DNA from: Pseudomonas viridiflava
GTDB lineage: Bacteria > Pseudomonadota > Gammaproteobacteria > Pseudomonadales > Pseudomonadaceae
Direction of reading: 5' to 3'
Length of the DNA: 64,000 bases
Assembly: GCF_900582195.1 (NCBI RefSeq)
Contig: NZ_UTHA01000215.1
Location: 1-64,000, forward strand
Part shown: positions 1 to 8,692 of the stretch, one piece after another
Layout: each line of letters begins with the position of its first letter
Numbering within the stretch: position 1 is the stretch's first letter
Notes under the pieces: generated by a model
The model's input: the letters and a program-made list of their open reading frames with translations, nothing else
The model's database searches: none
What the model was told of the DNA's origin: nothing
Position numbers and translations under genes: made by a program

Positions 1-110
1 GCGTCTCCGGTTTGCTTCGCTGCACCTACTCCCGCTGTGTTTGGCTGCGCCAAACGGTCGCTGCGCTCCCACGCCCGGATCAATCCCTCCACTCAGCCTT
101 CCGATGTCGC
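1..110 (-). repeat. Left copy of ~110-bp inverted repeat
   Basis: The reverse complement of this stretch aligns almost end to end with 392-500. Shared blocks include a 19-nt run (GGTGCAGCGAAGCAAACCG), CATCGG.AGGC.GAG.GGAGG and ATCCGGG. It carries no start codon with a ribosome site and no coding signal. The element may run past the left edge of the window. Confidence 0.75.
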
Positions 111-199
111 CTTACAGATCAAAAGCCGCAGCCGAGCTAACGCTCATCCTGTTGGATGGTGAAGAGCATGCGGTCGGCTTTTGTTCGGTGTTGGATTCG

Positions 200-348
200 C
201 CCCTCACCCCAGCCCTCTCCCGAGGGAGAGGGGGCCGATTTGTGGGCTTTTCAAAATCTGAGTTCAACGTGCTATCGCACATCGGCGTACCTCCCCCAAA
301 CACCTCGATCAGTCCCCTCTCCCTTCGGGAGAGGGCTAGGGTGACGGG
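200..348. mobile_element. MITE-like element, copy 1
   Basis: The ends are imperfect terminal inverted repeats: CCCCTCACCCCAGCCCTCTC on the left and GAGAGGGCTAGGGTGACGGG on the right. Each end also folds into its own small hairpin (CTCTCCCGAGGGAGAG and CTCTCCCTTCGGGAGAG). There is no transposase. The ends match those of the elements at 20923 and 25414, but the interior is different. A long minus-strand reading frame across it is a by-product of the palindromes. Confidence 0.65.
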
Positions 349-391
349 CTTTTGATCTGGCTTTTGATCTTGCTTCGGCTTTTGATCTTTT

Positions 392-500
392 GCCCCATCG
401 GCAGGCCGAGCGGAGGTGTTCATCCGGGGGTTAGGCGCGCAGCGCCGTGCGGCGCAGCCGCATACATCGAGAGGAGGTGCAGCGAAGCAAACCGTAGGCG
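392..500 (+). repeat. Right copy of ~110-bp inverted repeat
   Basis: Homologous to 1-110 in the opposite orientation, with the MITE-like element between them. The sequence from here to about 590 (GTAGTGAGGGAACACTGAGCC and following) continues as non-coding repeat-like DNA. No gene is supported between position 1 and the gltA terminator. Confidence 0.7.
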
Positions 501-613
501 ATGCCCCCGGATGGACACCGTAGTGAGGGAACACTGAGCCTAAGCGAAGTGCCGTACCGCCAGCGGCAACCCCCGCAGCAACGGATATGCCCCCAATCCC
601 CAATCCCCAGACA

Positions 614-647
614 AACAAAAACGGCCCCTATATAAATAGAGGCCGTT
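614..647 (-). terminator. Rho-independent terminator of gltA
   Basis: On the minus strand a stem of ACGGCC-type arms (ACGGCC.CTAT / ATAG.GGCCGT) is followed by TTTTTGTTT, about 35 nt past the gltA stop codon. Confidence 0.8.
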
Positions 648-683
648 CCCGGTACAACTCAAGACTTCATCGCAAGACAAATC

Positions 684-1973
684 TTATTTGCGGTCTTCCA
701 GCTTGGTGATATCACGCGACTCGTAGCCGGTGTACAGCTGGCGCGGACGGCCAATCTTGTACGGGCTGGAGAGCATCTCTTTCCAGTGGGAGATCCAGCC
801 AACCGTACGTGCCAGCGCGAAAATCACGGTGAACATGCTGGTTGGAATGCCGATCGCCTTGAGGATGATCCCCGAGTAGAAGTCGACGTTCGGGTACAGC
901 GAGCGTTCGATGAAGTACGGGTCGGTCAGCGCGATCTCTTCCAGGCGCATCGCCAGTTCGAGTTGCGGATCGTTGTTGATGCCCAGTTCCTTCAGTACTT
1001 CGTCGCAGGTCTGCTTCATCACAGTCGCGCGAGGGTCGCGGTTCTTGTAAACGCGGTGACCGAAGCCCATCAGCTTGAACGGATCGTTCTTGTCCTTGGC
1101 CTTGGCGATAAACTTGTCGATGTTCGAAACATCGCCAATCTCGTCAAGCATGGTCAGCACGGCTTCGTTCGCACCGCCGTGGGCAGGGCCCCACAGTGCG
1201 GCAATACCGGCGGCGATACAGGCGAACGGGTTGGCACCCGAAGAGCCGGCCAGACGCACAGTGGAAGTCGATGCGTTCTGCTCGTGGTCGGCGTGGAGGA
1301 TGAAGATCCGGTCCATGGCCTTGGCGAGCACCGGGCTGATCGGTTTGATCTCGCACGGGGTGTTGAACATCATGTGCAGGAAGTTTTCCGCGTACGTCAG
1401 GTCGTTGCGCGGGTACATCATGGGTTGGCCCATGGAGTACTTGTAAACCATCGCTGCCAGGGTCGGCATCTTGGCAACCAGACGGATCGCGGAGATTTCG
1501 CGATGCTGCGGGTTATTGATGTCCAGGGAGTCGTGGTAGAAGGCCGAGAGGGCGCCGACTACACCGCACATGACGGCCATCGGGTGGGCGTCGCGACGGA
1601 AACCGTTGAAGAAGGTTTTCAGCTGCTCGTGAACCATGGTGTGGTTTTTCACGGTGCTGACGAACTGGGCCTTCTGCTCTGCGGTCGGCAGTTCGCCGTT
1701 GAGCAGCAGGTAGCAGGTTTCCAGGTAGTCCGATTTTTCAGCCAGCTGTTCGATCGGGTAGCCGCGGTGCAACAGAATGCCGTTGTCGCCGTCGATATAG
1801 GTGATCTTCGATTCGCACGAGGCGGTCGACATGAAACCAGGGTCGAAAGTGAAGCGGCCCGTGGCCGTCAGGCCCCGAACATCGATTACATCGGGACCAA
1901 CGGTGCCGGTTAAAATGGGCAGCTCGACGGGGGCTGCGCCCTCGATGATCAACTGCGCTTTTTTGTCAGCCAT
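684..1973 (-). CDS. gltA: Citrate synthase (type II, hexameric)
   Basis: Condenses oxaloacetate and acetyl-CoA to citrate, the entry step of the TCA cycle, in the cytoplasm. The 429 residues match the usual length of Gram-negative NADH-sensitive citrate synthases. Catalytic residues are visible: His265 in WGPAHGG, His306 in MGFGHRVYK and Asp364 in PNVDFYSG. The start at 1973 has an AGGAGG ribosome site 6 nt upstream. It is transcribed away from sdhCDAB, the standard Pseudomonas arrangement, from a well-formed sigma70 promoter at 2031-2058, and ends at the hairpin at 614-647. Identification is firm. Confidence 0.98.
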   Translation of the reverse strand: MADKKAQLIIEGAAPVELPILTGTVGPDVIDVRGLTATGRFTFDPGFMSTASCESKITYIDGDNGILLHRGYPIEQLAEKSDYLETCYLLLNGELPTAEQKAQFVSTVKNHTMVHEQLKTFFNGFRRDAHPMAVMCGVVGALSAFYHDSLDINNPQHREISAIRLVAKMPTLAAMVYKYSMGQPMMYPRNDLTYAENFLHMMFNTPCEIKPISPVLAKAMDRIFILHADHEQNASTSTVRLAGSSGANPFACIAAGIAALWGPAHGGANEAVLTMLDEIGDVSNIDKFIAKAKDKNDPFKLMGFGHRVYKNRDPRATVMKQTCDEVLKELGINNDPQLELAMRLEEIALTDPYFIERSLYPNVDFYSGIILKAIGIPTSMFTVIFALARTVGWISHWKEMLSSPYKIGRPRQLYTGYESRDITKLEDRK

Positions 1974-2030
1974 GTGGCCTCCTATTTATGCTTGAACCAT
2001 CAGACAGACCCCCCACGCAGGGCCCGCACC

Positions 2031-2058
2031 ACTATAGTGAGATAAATTCGAATGTCAA
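2031..2058 (-). promoter_or_regulatory. Sigma70-type promoter for gltA
   Basis: Reading the minus strand, TTGACA (2053-2058) and TATAGT (2031-2036) are separated by 16 nt, about 60 nt upstream of the gltA start codon. The 1974-2336 gap holds this promoter, the divergent sdh promoter and no gene. Confidence 0.65.
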
Positions 2059-2172
2059 TTTGCCTAAAGTCTTGCTCCAGAAGGCTTTAAGCGCACTTTT
2101 TCCTCGAAATTGACTGCCATTTACGCCTTTTATACGACTTGTGCAATCAGCTATTTGGGGTAGGTGATTGCG

Positions 2173-2201
2173 TTGTCATTAGTAGCCTAACTGTCTATAC
2201 T
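2173..2201 (+). promoter_or_regulatory. Sigma70-type promoter for sdhCDAB
   Basis: TTGTCA (2173-2178) and TATACT (2196-2201) with 17-nt spacing lie about 135 nt upstream of the chosen sdhC start, leaving a long 5' leader. Confidence 0.6.
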
Positions 2202-2336
2202 CGGCCACCGACCGCCAAGGGCTTTTGGGCTTGCTTTCATTGGGGGTCGCATCCCTGGGTGGTGGTTACCTGACCAGTGCACTCCCCAACAACTTTGCCC
2301 TGATTGTTAGGGGCTCTTCAGTGTGAAAAAAAAGCC

Positions 2337-2711
2337 GTGAAAAGCCAACGACCTGTAAACCTAGACCTAAGGACCATCAAACTCCCAGTCACTGCTTACA
2401 CGTCCATTCTTCACCGTATCTCCGGTGTCATCCTCTTCGTGTGCCTTGCCATCATGCTTTATGCATTGGACAAGTCGCTCAGCTCCGAGGAAGGCTTCGG
2501 TCAGGTGAAAGCGTGTCTGACCAGTCCGCTAGCCAAGCTAGTGATTTGGGGCATCCTGTCCGCTCTGCTGTATCACCTGGTAGCCGGTGTGCGCCATTTG
2601 ATCATGGACATGGGCATCGGTGAGACGCTGGAAGGCGGCAAGCTGGGCTCGAAAATCGTTATCGCCGTTTCCGTGGTGGTAATCGTTCTGGCAGGAGTTT
2701 GGATATGGTAA
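2337..2711 (+). CDS. sdhC: Succinate dehydrogenase cytochrome b556 subunit
   Basis: One of two membrane anchors of respiratory complex II; binds heme b and quinone in the inner membrane. The protein is 124 residues with three membrane segments. The family motif SILHRISG and the heme-ligand region YHLVAGVRHLIMD are present. The start is uncertain. GTG at 2337 gives the usual length (KSQRPVNLDLRTIK), whereas a GTG at 2323 is out of frame because the following A tract has eight bases. A TTG at 2304 would add 11 unlikely residues. The gene overlaps sdhD by 7 nt. Confidence 0.93.
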   Translation: MKSQRPVNLDLRTIKLPVTAYTSILHRISGVILFVCLAIMLYALDKSLSSEEGFGQVKACLTSPLAKLVIWGILSALLYHLVAGVRHLIMDMGIGETLEGGKLGSKIVIAVSVVVIVLAGVWIW

Positions 2712-3073
2712 CTAACGTCACGAACCTGTCGCGTTCGGGCCTCTATGACTGGATGGCGCAACGTGTGTCTGCGGTCGTTCTCGCGGCTTACTTCATCTTT
2801 CTGATCGGATACGTCGTCGCCAATCCCGGCCTCGAGTATGCCCAGTGGCATGAACTGTTCGCCCACAACGGGATGCGTATTTTCAGCCTCCTGGCCCTTG
2901 TTGCTCTTGGCGCTCACGCCTGGGTCGGCATGTGGACCATCGCGACTGACTACCTGACGCCTATGGCGTTCGGCAAGTCCGCAACGGCGATACGTTTCCT
3001 TTTCCAGGCAGTATGCGGCGTTGCGATGTTCGCTTACTTCGTCTGGGGTGTGCAGATTCTCTGGGGTATCTGA
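2705..3073 (+). CDS. sdhD: Succinate dehydrogenase hydrophobic anchor subunit
   Basis: Second membrane anchor of complex II, 122 residues with three membrane segments. The AHAWVGMWTIATDYL stretch contains the His that corresponds to the heme b ligand of SdhD. ATG at 2705 lies within the last codons of sdhC and has GGAG about 8 nt upstream, so the two are probably translationally coupled. sdhA follows after 3 nt. Confidence 0.95.
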   Translation: MVTNVTNLSRSGLYDWMAQRVSAVVLAAYFIFLIGYVVANPGLEYAQWHELFAHNGMRIFSLLALVALGAHAWVGMWTIATDYLTPMAFGKSATAIRFLFQAVCGVAMFAYFVWGVQILWGI

Positions 3074-3076
3074 GTC

Positions 3077-4849
3077 ATGGCTAACATTCCAACGATTTCT
3101 TTCGACGCCATCATTATTGGTGGTGGCGGTGCCGGTATGCGCGCTGCGCTGCAACTGGCACAGGGCGGTCACAAGACTGCCGTGATCACCAAGGTTTTCC
3201 CGACCCGTTCGCACACTGTATCCGCCCAGGGCGGCATCACGTGCGCCATCGCGTCCGCTGACCCGAACGATGACTGGCGCTGGCACATGTACGATACCGT
3301 CAAGGGCTCCGACTACATCGGTGACCAGGACGCTATCGAATACATGTGTCAGGAAGGCCCGGCCGCAGTTTTCGAACTGGACCACATGGGTCTGCCGTTC
3401 TCGCGTACCGAGCAAGGCCGTATCTACCAGCGTCCGTTCGGTGGTCAGTCCAAGGACTACGGTAAAGGCGGCCAGGCTGCGCGTACTTGCGCCGCTTCCG
3501 ACCGTACCGGTCACGCCCTGCTGCACACCCTTTATCAGGGCAACCTGAAAGCCGGTACCACGTTCCTGAACGAGTACTACGCTGTCGACCTGGTGAAAAA
3601 CCAGGAAGGCGAGTTCGTCGGTGTGATCGCGATCTGCATCGAAACTGGCGAAACCTCCTACATCCGCGCGAAAGCCACCGTATTGGCTACCGGCGGTGCA
3701 GGTCGTATCTACGCTTCCACCACCAACGCCCTGATCAACACCGGTGACGGCGTCGGCATGGCTCTGCGTGCTGGCGTACCGGTACAAGACATCGAAATGT
3801 GGCAGTTCCACCCGACCGGCATCGCCGGCGCCGGTGTACTGGTTACCGAAGGTTGCCGTGGTGAAGGTGGTTACCTGATCAACAAGCACGGCGAGCGTTT
3901 CATGGAGCGTTATGCTCCGAACGCCAAAGACCTTGCCGGTCGTGACGTGGTTGCTCGCTCGATGGTTAAAGAAATCATCGCCGGCAACGGTTGCGGTCCG
4001 AATGGCGACCACGTAATGCTCAAACTCGACCACTTGGGCGAGGAAGTGCTGCACAGCCGTCTGCCAGGCATCTGCGAACTGTCGAAGACTTTTGCCCACG
4101 TTGACCCGGTTGTTGCGCCGGTTCCGGTTGTTCCGACTTGCCACTATATGATGGGCGGCGTTGCCACCAACATTCATGGCCAGGCGATCACCCAGAACGC
4201 CGAAGGTGTGGATCAGATCATTCCTGGTCTGTTCGCGGTAGGTGAAGTGGCTTGCGTATCGGTTCACGGTGCCAACCGTCTGGGCGGCAACTCGCTGCTC
4301 GACCTGGTGGTATTCGGCCGTGCTGCCGGCTTGCACCTGGAAAAAGCACTGACCGACGGCATCGAATACGACGACGCTACCGAAGCCGACATCGAAGCTG
4401 CCCTGTCGCGTCTGAATGCGTTGAACAACCGTACCGACGGCGAAGACGTAGCCACCCTGCGTCGCGAGCTGCAAAGCTGCATGCAGAACTACTTCGGCGT
4501 ATTCCGTACCGGCGAATACATGCAGAAAGGTATCGCTCAGCTTGCTGACCTGCGTTCCCGCATTGCCAACGTGAAGATCAACGATAAGTCGCAGGCGTTC
4601 AACACTGCCCGTATCGAAGCGCTGGAACTGCAAAACCTGCTGGAAGTGGCTGAAGCTACCGCCATCGCTGCCGAAGTACGTAAAGAGTCGCGTGGTGCTC
4701 ATGCCCGTGAAGACTTCGAAGATCGTGACGACGAAAACTGGCTGTGCCACACCCTGTACTTCCCGGGTGACAAGCGCGTCACCAAGCGTGCCGTGAACTT
4801 CTCGCCGAAGACTGTTCCGACTTTCGAACCTAAAGTCCGGACTTATTAA
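3077..4849 (+). CDS. sdhA: Succinate dehydrogenase flavoprotein subunit
   Basis: Oxidises succinate to fumarate with covalently bound FAD, on the cytoplasmic face of the inner membrane. The 590 residues match the family. The dinucleotide-binding motif GGGGAG is at residues 15-20, and the FAD-attachment His is His46 in FPTRSHTVSAQGG. Active-site region HPTGIAGAG and the C-terminal Arg-rich fumarate reductase/SDH domain are intact. It lies 3 nt after sdhD and 11 nt before sdhB in one operon. Confidence 0.98.
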   Translation: MANIPTISFDAIIIGGGGAGMRAALQLAQGGHKTAVITKVFPTRSHTVSAQGGITCAIASADPNDDWRWHMYDTVKGSDYIGDQDAIEYMCQEGPAAVFELDHMGLPFSRTEQGRIYQRPFGGQSKDYGKGGQAARTCAASDRTGHALLHTLYQGNLKAGTTFLNEYYAVDLVKNQEGEFVGVIAICIETGETSYIRAKATVLATGGAGRIYASTTNALINTGDGVGMALRAGVPVQDIEMWQFHPTGIAGAGVLVTEGCRGEGGYLINKHGERFMERYAPNAKDLAGRDVVARSMVKEIIAGNGCGPNGDHVMLKLDHLGEEVLHSRLPGICELSKTFAHVDPVVAPVPVVPTCHYMMGGVATNIHGQAITQNAEGVDQIIPGLFAVGEVACVSVHGANRLGGNSLLDLVVFGRAAGLHLEKALTDGIEYDDATEADIEAALSRLNALNNRTDGEDVATLRRELQSCMQNYFGVFRTGEYMQKGIAQLADLRSRIANVKINDKSQAFNTARIEALELQNLLEVAEATAIAAEVRKESRGAHAREDFEDRDDENWLCHTLYFPGDKRVTKRAVNFSPKTVPTFEPKVRTY

Positions 4850-4860
4850 GGGTGACCGCC

Positions 4861-5565
4861 ATGTTGCAAGTCAGTGTTTATCGCTACAACCCTGATCAGG
4901 ACGCTGCGCCGTTCATGCAGGAATTCCAGGTCGATACCGGTGGTAAGGACCTGATGGTGCTGGACGTGCTGGCCCTGATCAAAGAGCAGGACGAGGGTTT
5001 CTCCTATCGTCGCTCTTGCCGTGAAGGCGTCTGCGGCTCCGACGGCATGAACATCAACGGCAAGAACGGTCTGGCGTGCATCACGCCGCTGTCCGCCGTT
5101 GTAAAAGGTAACAAGCTGATCGTTCGTCCGCTGCCAGGTTTGCCGGTTATCCGTGACCTGGTCGTCGATATGAGCATCTTCTACAAGCAATACGAGAAGG
5201 TGAAGCCTTACCTGCAGAACGACACGCCGGCTCCGGCCATCGAGCGTCTGCAGTCGCCAGAAGAGCGTGAAAAGCTCGACGGTCTGTACGAGTGCATCCT
5301 GTGCGCTTGCTGCTCGACCTCTTGCCCGTCTTTCTGGTGGAACCCGGACAAGTTCTTGGGTCCAGCTGCGCTGCTGCAAGCTTATCGCTTCCTGGCAGAC
5401 AGCCGTGACACCAAGACCAACGAGCGTCTGGCTTCGCTCGATGACCCGTTCAGCGTCTTCCGCTGCCGGGGCATCATGAACTGCGTCAACGTATGTCCGA
5501 AGGGCCTGAACCCGACTAAGGCCATCGGTCACATCCGTAACATGCTGCTTTCGAGCGGCGTGTGA
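4861..5565 (+). CDS. sdhB: Succinate dehydrogenase iron-sulfur subunit
   Basis: Passes electrons from FAD to quinone through three clusters. The 2Fe-2S ligands are in CREGVCGSDG...GLAC, the 4Fe-4S ligands in CILCACCSTSCP and the 3Fe-4S ligands in CRGIMNCVNVCPKG. ATG at 4861 gives the usual 234 residues and has AAGGG upstream; an upstream in-frame GTG at 4852 would overlap that ribosome site and was not used. It ends the sdh segment; sucA begins 251 nt later. Confidence 0.97.
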   Translation: MLQVSVYRYNPDQDAAPFMQEFQVDTGGKDLMVLDVLALIKEQDEGFSYRRSCREGVCGSDGMNINGKNGLACITPLSAVVKGNKLIVRPLPGLPVIRDLVVDMSIFYKQYEKVKPYLQNDTPAPAIERLQSPEEREKLDGLYECILCACCSTSCPSFWWNPDKFLGPAALLQAYRFLADSRDTKTNERLASLDDPFSVFRCRGIMNCVNVCPKGLNPTKAIGHIRNMLLSSGV

Positions 5566-5602
5566 TTCAGCTGCTGTAACCGCTGCACCGTAGAGGCTGT
5601 GG

Positions 5603-5709
5603 CGCGGGCTTCAACCCGCGTCATGGCTATAACCAGAGCAGTAGCCACAAGCTGCCGCTCTTATTTTGAAGAAATGAGACAAGCAGGGGCATCCGGGCTG
5701 GTACCCGGA
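5603..5709 (+). other. Two hairpins in the sdhB-sucA spacer
   Basis: CGCGGG-CTTCAA-CCCGCG (5603-5620) and TCCGGG-CTGGTA-CCCGGA (5692-5709) are perfect 6-bp stems with 6-nt loops. Neither is followed by a T tract, so they are more likely mRNA processing or stabilising elements than terminators. Confidence 0.45.
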
Positions 5710-5816
5710 CTATCAGTGTGATCCTAAGTGGCTTGTTTTAGTCGCTGCATTCGGACTTCTGCAAGTTTGCTCGGTGTCGACATCGATGGTGTTCCCCTAA
5801 CCGAGGGTGACCAAGC

Positions 5817-8648
5817 ATGCAAGAAAGCGTGATGCAGCGCATGTGGAACAGCGCCTACCTTTCAGGTGGAAACGCTGCCTATGTGGAAGAGCTTTATGAG
5901 CTCTACCTGCACGACCCTAACGCTGTGCCAGAAGAGTGGCGCACCTACTTTCAGAAGTTGCCTGCCGACGGCAACTCTGCCACTGATGTTTCGCACTCGA
6001 CAATTCGCGATCATTTCGTGCTGCTGGCAAAGAACCAGCGCCGCGCCCAACCGGTTTCCGCCGGCAGCGTGAGCAGTGAGCACGAGAAGAAGCAAGTTGA
6101 AGTGCTGCGATTGATCCAGGCCTACCGTATGCGTGGCCACCAGGCAGCCCAGCTTGACCCGCTGGGGCTGTGGCAGCGTCCTGCACCTGCAGACCTGTCG
6201 ATCAATCATTACGGCTTGACCAATGCCGATCTTGATACGACCTTCCGTGCCGGCGACCTGTTCATCGGCAAAGAGGAAGCGAGCCTACGCGAAATTCACG
6301 AAGCGTTGCAGCAGACATATTGCCGCACCATCGGCGCTGAATTTACGCACATCACCGATTCCGAGCAGCGCCAGTGGTTCCAGCAGCGTCTGGAAAGCGT
6401 GCGTGGTCGTCCGACGTACTCCGCCGACATCAAGAGCCACCTGCTCGAGCGCGTCACTGCCGGTGAAGGCCTGGAAAAATACCTGGGCACCAAATACCCG
6501 GGCACCAAGCGTTTCGGTCTGGAAGGTGGCGAAAGCCTGATTCCGATGCTCGACGAACTGATCCAGCGTTCCGGCTCCTACGGTACCAAGGAAGTCGTCA
6601 TCGGCATGGCCCACCGTGGCCGTCTGAACGTGCTGGTCAACACCTTCGGCAAGAACCCGCGCGAGCTGTTCGACGAGTTCGAAGGCAAGAAGAAGGTCGA
6701 GCTGGGTTCCGGTGACGTTAAATACCACCAGGGCTTCTCGTCCAACGTGATGACCGCCGGCGGTGAAGTTCACCTGGCCATGGCGTTCAACCCGTCCCAC
6801 CTGGAAATCGTTTCCCCGGTGGTAGAAGGTTCGGTGCGCGCCCGTCAGGATCGTCGTAACGATCCGACCGGTGAGAAAGTTCTGCCGATCTCCATCCACG
6901 GTGACGCTGCTTTCGCAGGTCAGGGCGTGGTCATGGAAACCTTCCAGATGTCGCAGACCCGCGGTTTCAAGACCGGCGGTACCGTGCACATCGTGATCAA
7001 CAACCAGGTTGGTTTCACCATCAGCAACCCGCTGGACTCGCGTTCCACCGAGTACGCCACCGACGTTGCGAAGATGATCCAGGCGCCGATCCTTCATGTG
7101 AATGGTGATGATCCGGAAGCCGTGTTGTTCGTGACCCAGCTGGCCATCGACTACCGCATGCAGTTCAAGCGTGACGTGGTGATCGACCTGGTCTGCTACC
7201 GTCGTCGCGGCCACAACGAGGCCGACGAGCCAAGCGGTACCCAGCCTCTGATGTATCAGCAGATCACCAAACAGCGCACCACCCGTGAGCTGTACGCTGA
7301 TCGTCTGACCCAGGGCGGTGTACTGGACGCAGAGCGTGTTCAGGCGAAAGTCGACGAATACCGCAACGCGCTGGACAACGGTCTGCACGTCGTGAAATCG
7401 CTGGTCAAAGAGCCGAACAAAGAGTTGTTCGTGGACTGGCGTCCGTATCTGGGCCACGCCTGGACTGCGCGTCACGACACGCGCTTCGATCTGAAGACCC
7501 TGCAAGAACTGTCCGCCAAGCTGCTGGAAATTCCGGAAGGCTTCGTGGTGCAGCGTCAGGTTTCGAAGATCTACGAAGACCGTCAGAAGATGCAAGCCGG
7601 CGGCCTGCCGATCAACTGGGGTTACGCCGAAACCATGGCGTACGCGACCCTGGCGTTCGAAGGTCACCCGATCCGCATGACCGGTCAGGACATCGGTCGC
7701 GGTACGTTCTCGCACCGTCACGCTGTGTTGCACAATCAGAAAGACGCGGGCACCTACATTCCGCTGCAGCACCTGTACGACGGTCAGCCACGCTTTGACC
7801 TGTACGACTCGTTCCTGTCGGAAGAAGCGGTACTGGCCTTTGAATACGGTTACTCGACCACCACGCCGGATGCGCTGGTGATCTGGGAAGCCCAGTTCGG
7901 CGACTTCGCCAACGGTGCACAGGTTGTTATCGACCAGTTCATCACCAGCGGCGAGCACAAGTGGGGCCGTCTTTGCGGTCTGACCATGCTGCTGCCACAC
8001 GGTTACGAAGGTCAGGGCCCTGAGCACAGCTCGGCACGTCTTGAGCGTTACCTGCAATTGTGCGCCGAGCACAACATTCAGGTAGCCGTACCGACCACGC
8101 CAGCACAGATCTATCACTTGCTGCGTCGTCAGGTGATTCGTCCGCTGCGCAAGCCGTTGATCGTGTTGACGCCGAAGTCGCTGCTGCGCCACAAGCTGGC
8201 CATCTCGACCCTGGAAGATCTGGCCGAAGGTTCGTTCCAGACCGTGATCCCGGAAATCGATGCCCTGGACCCGAAAAAGGTCGAGCGCGTTGTTCTGTGT
8301 AGCGGCAAGGTCTACTACGACCTGCTGGAAAAACGCCGTGCCGAAGGCCGTGACGATATCGCCATCGTGCGTATCGAGCAGCTGTACCCATTCCCTGAGG
8401 ACGACTTGAAAGAAGTCCTGGCTCCATACACCAACGTCAAACATGCCGTTTGGTGTCAGGAAGAGCCGATGAACCAGGGTGCCTGGTACTGCAGCCAGCA
8501 TCACTTGCGCCGTAGCATCGGTAACCTCGACAAGTCTCTCGTACTTGAGTACGCGGGCCGTGAGGCTTCTGCTGCACCTGCTTGTGGTTACGCATCGATG
8601 CACGCCGAGCAGCAGGAAAAACTGCTGCAAGATGCTTTCACTGTTTAA
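5817..8648 (+). CDS. sucA: 2-oxoglutarate dehydrogenase E1 component
   Basis: Thiamine-diphosphate enzyme that decarboxylates 2-oxoglutarate and transfers succinyl to the lipoyl group of SucB. The 943 residues match the family. An N-terminal E2-binding helix (WNSAYLSGGNAAYVEELYE) is followed by the AHRGRLNVLVN segment. The ThDP-binding motif begins GDAAFAGQG at residues 362-370 and ends at VINNQ, and the C-terminal transketolase-like domain is complete. ATG at 5817 has GAGGGTGA upstream. It is followed by sucB after 44 nt and belongs to the sucAB-lpd unit. Confidence 0.98.
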   Translation: MQESVMQRMWNSAYLSGGNAAYVEELYELYLHDPNAVPEEWRTYFQKLPADGNSATDVSHSTIRDHFVLLAKNQRRAQPVSAGSVSSEHEKKQVEVLRLIQAYRMRGHQAAQLDPLGLWQRPAPADLSINHYGLTNADLDTTFRAGDLFIGKEEASLREIHEALQQTYCRTIGAEFTHITDSEQRQWFQQRLESVRGRPTYSADIKSHLLERVTAGEGLEKYLGTKYPGTKRFGLEGGESLIPMLDELIQRSGSYGTKEVVIGMAHRGRLNVLVNTFGKNPRELFDEFEGKKKVELGSGDVKYHQGFSSNVMTAGGEVHLAMAFNPSHLEIVSPVVEGSVRARQDRRNDPTGEKVLPISIHGDAAFAGQGVVMETFQMSQTRGFKTGGTVHIVINNQVGFTISNPLDSRSTEYATDVAKMIQAPILHVNGDDPEAVLFVTQLAIDYRMQFKRDVVIDLVCYRRRGHNEADEPSGTQPLMYQQITKQRTTRELYADRLTQGGVLDAERVQAKVDEYRNALDNGLHVVKSLVKEPNKELFVDWRPYLGHAWTARHDTRFDLKTLQELSAKLLEIPEGFVVQRQVSKIYEDRQKMQAGGLPINWGYAETMAYATLAFEGHPIRMTGQDIGRGTFSHRHAVLHNQKDAGTYIPLQHLYDGQPRFDLYDSFLSEEAVLAFEYGYSTTTPDALVIWEAQFGDFANGAQVVIDQFITSGEHKWGRLCGLTMLLPHGYEGQGPEHSSARLERYLQLCAEHNIQVAVPTTPAQIYHLLRRQVIRPLRKPLIVLTPKSLLRHKLAISTLEDLAEGSFQTVIPEIDALDPKKVERVVLCSGKVYYDLLEKRRAEGRDDIAIVRIEQLYPFPEDDLKEVLAPYTNVKHAVWCQEEPMNQGAWYCSQHHLRRSIGNLDKSLVLEYAGREASAAPACGYASMHAEQQEKLLQDAFTV

Positions 8649-8692
8649 CGCCTTCGCGCTGACTGAAACCGAATTTTAAGGACCCACAGATA

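Noticed and set aside
112..618. 168-codon minus-strand frame in the left repeat zone
   Set aside because: Consists of MITE hairpins and repeat sequence; the translation contains no family-like segment.
2573..4750. 725-codon minus-strand frame
   Set aside because: It is the antisense of sdhD-sdhA; codon bias of sdhA leaves the opposite strand open. No ribosome site and no domain.
5603..5709. Terminators between sdhB and sucA
   Set aside because: Both hairpins lack a T tract, so they were listed only as hairpins.
6285..8630. 781-codon minus-strand frame
   Set aside because: Antisense shadow of sucA for the same reason.
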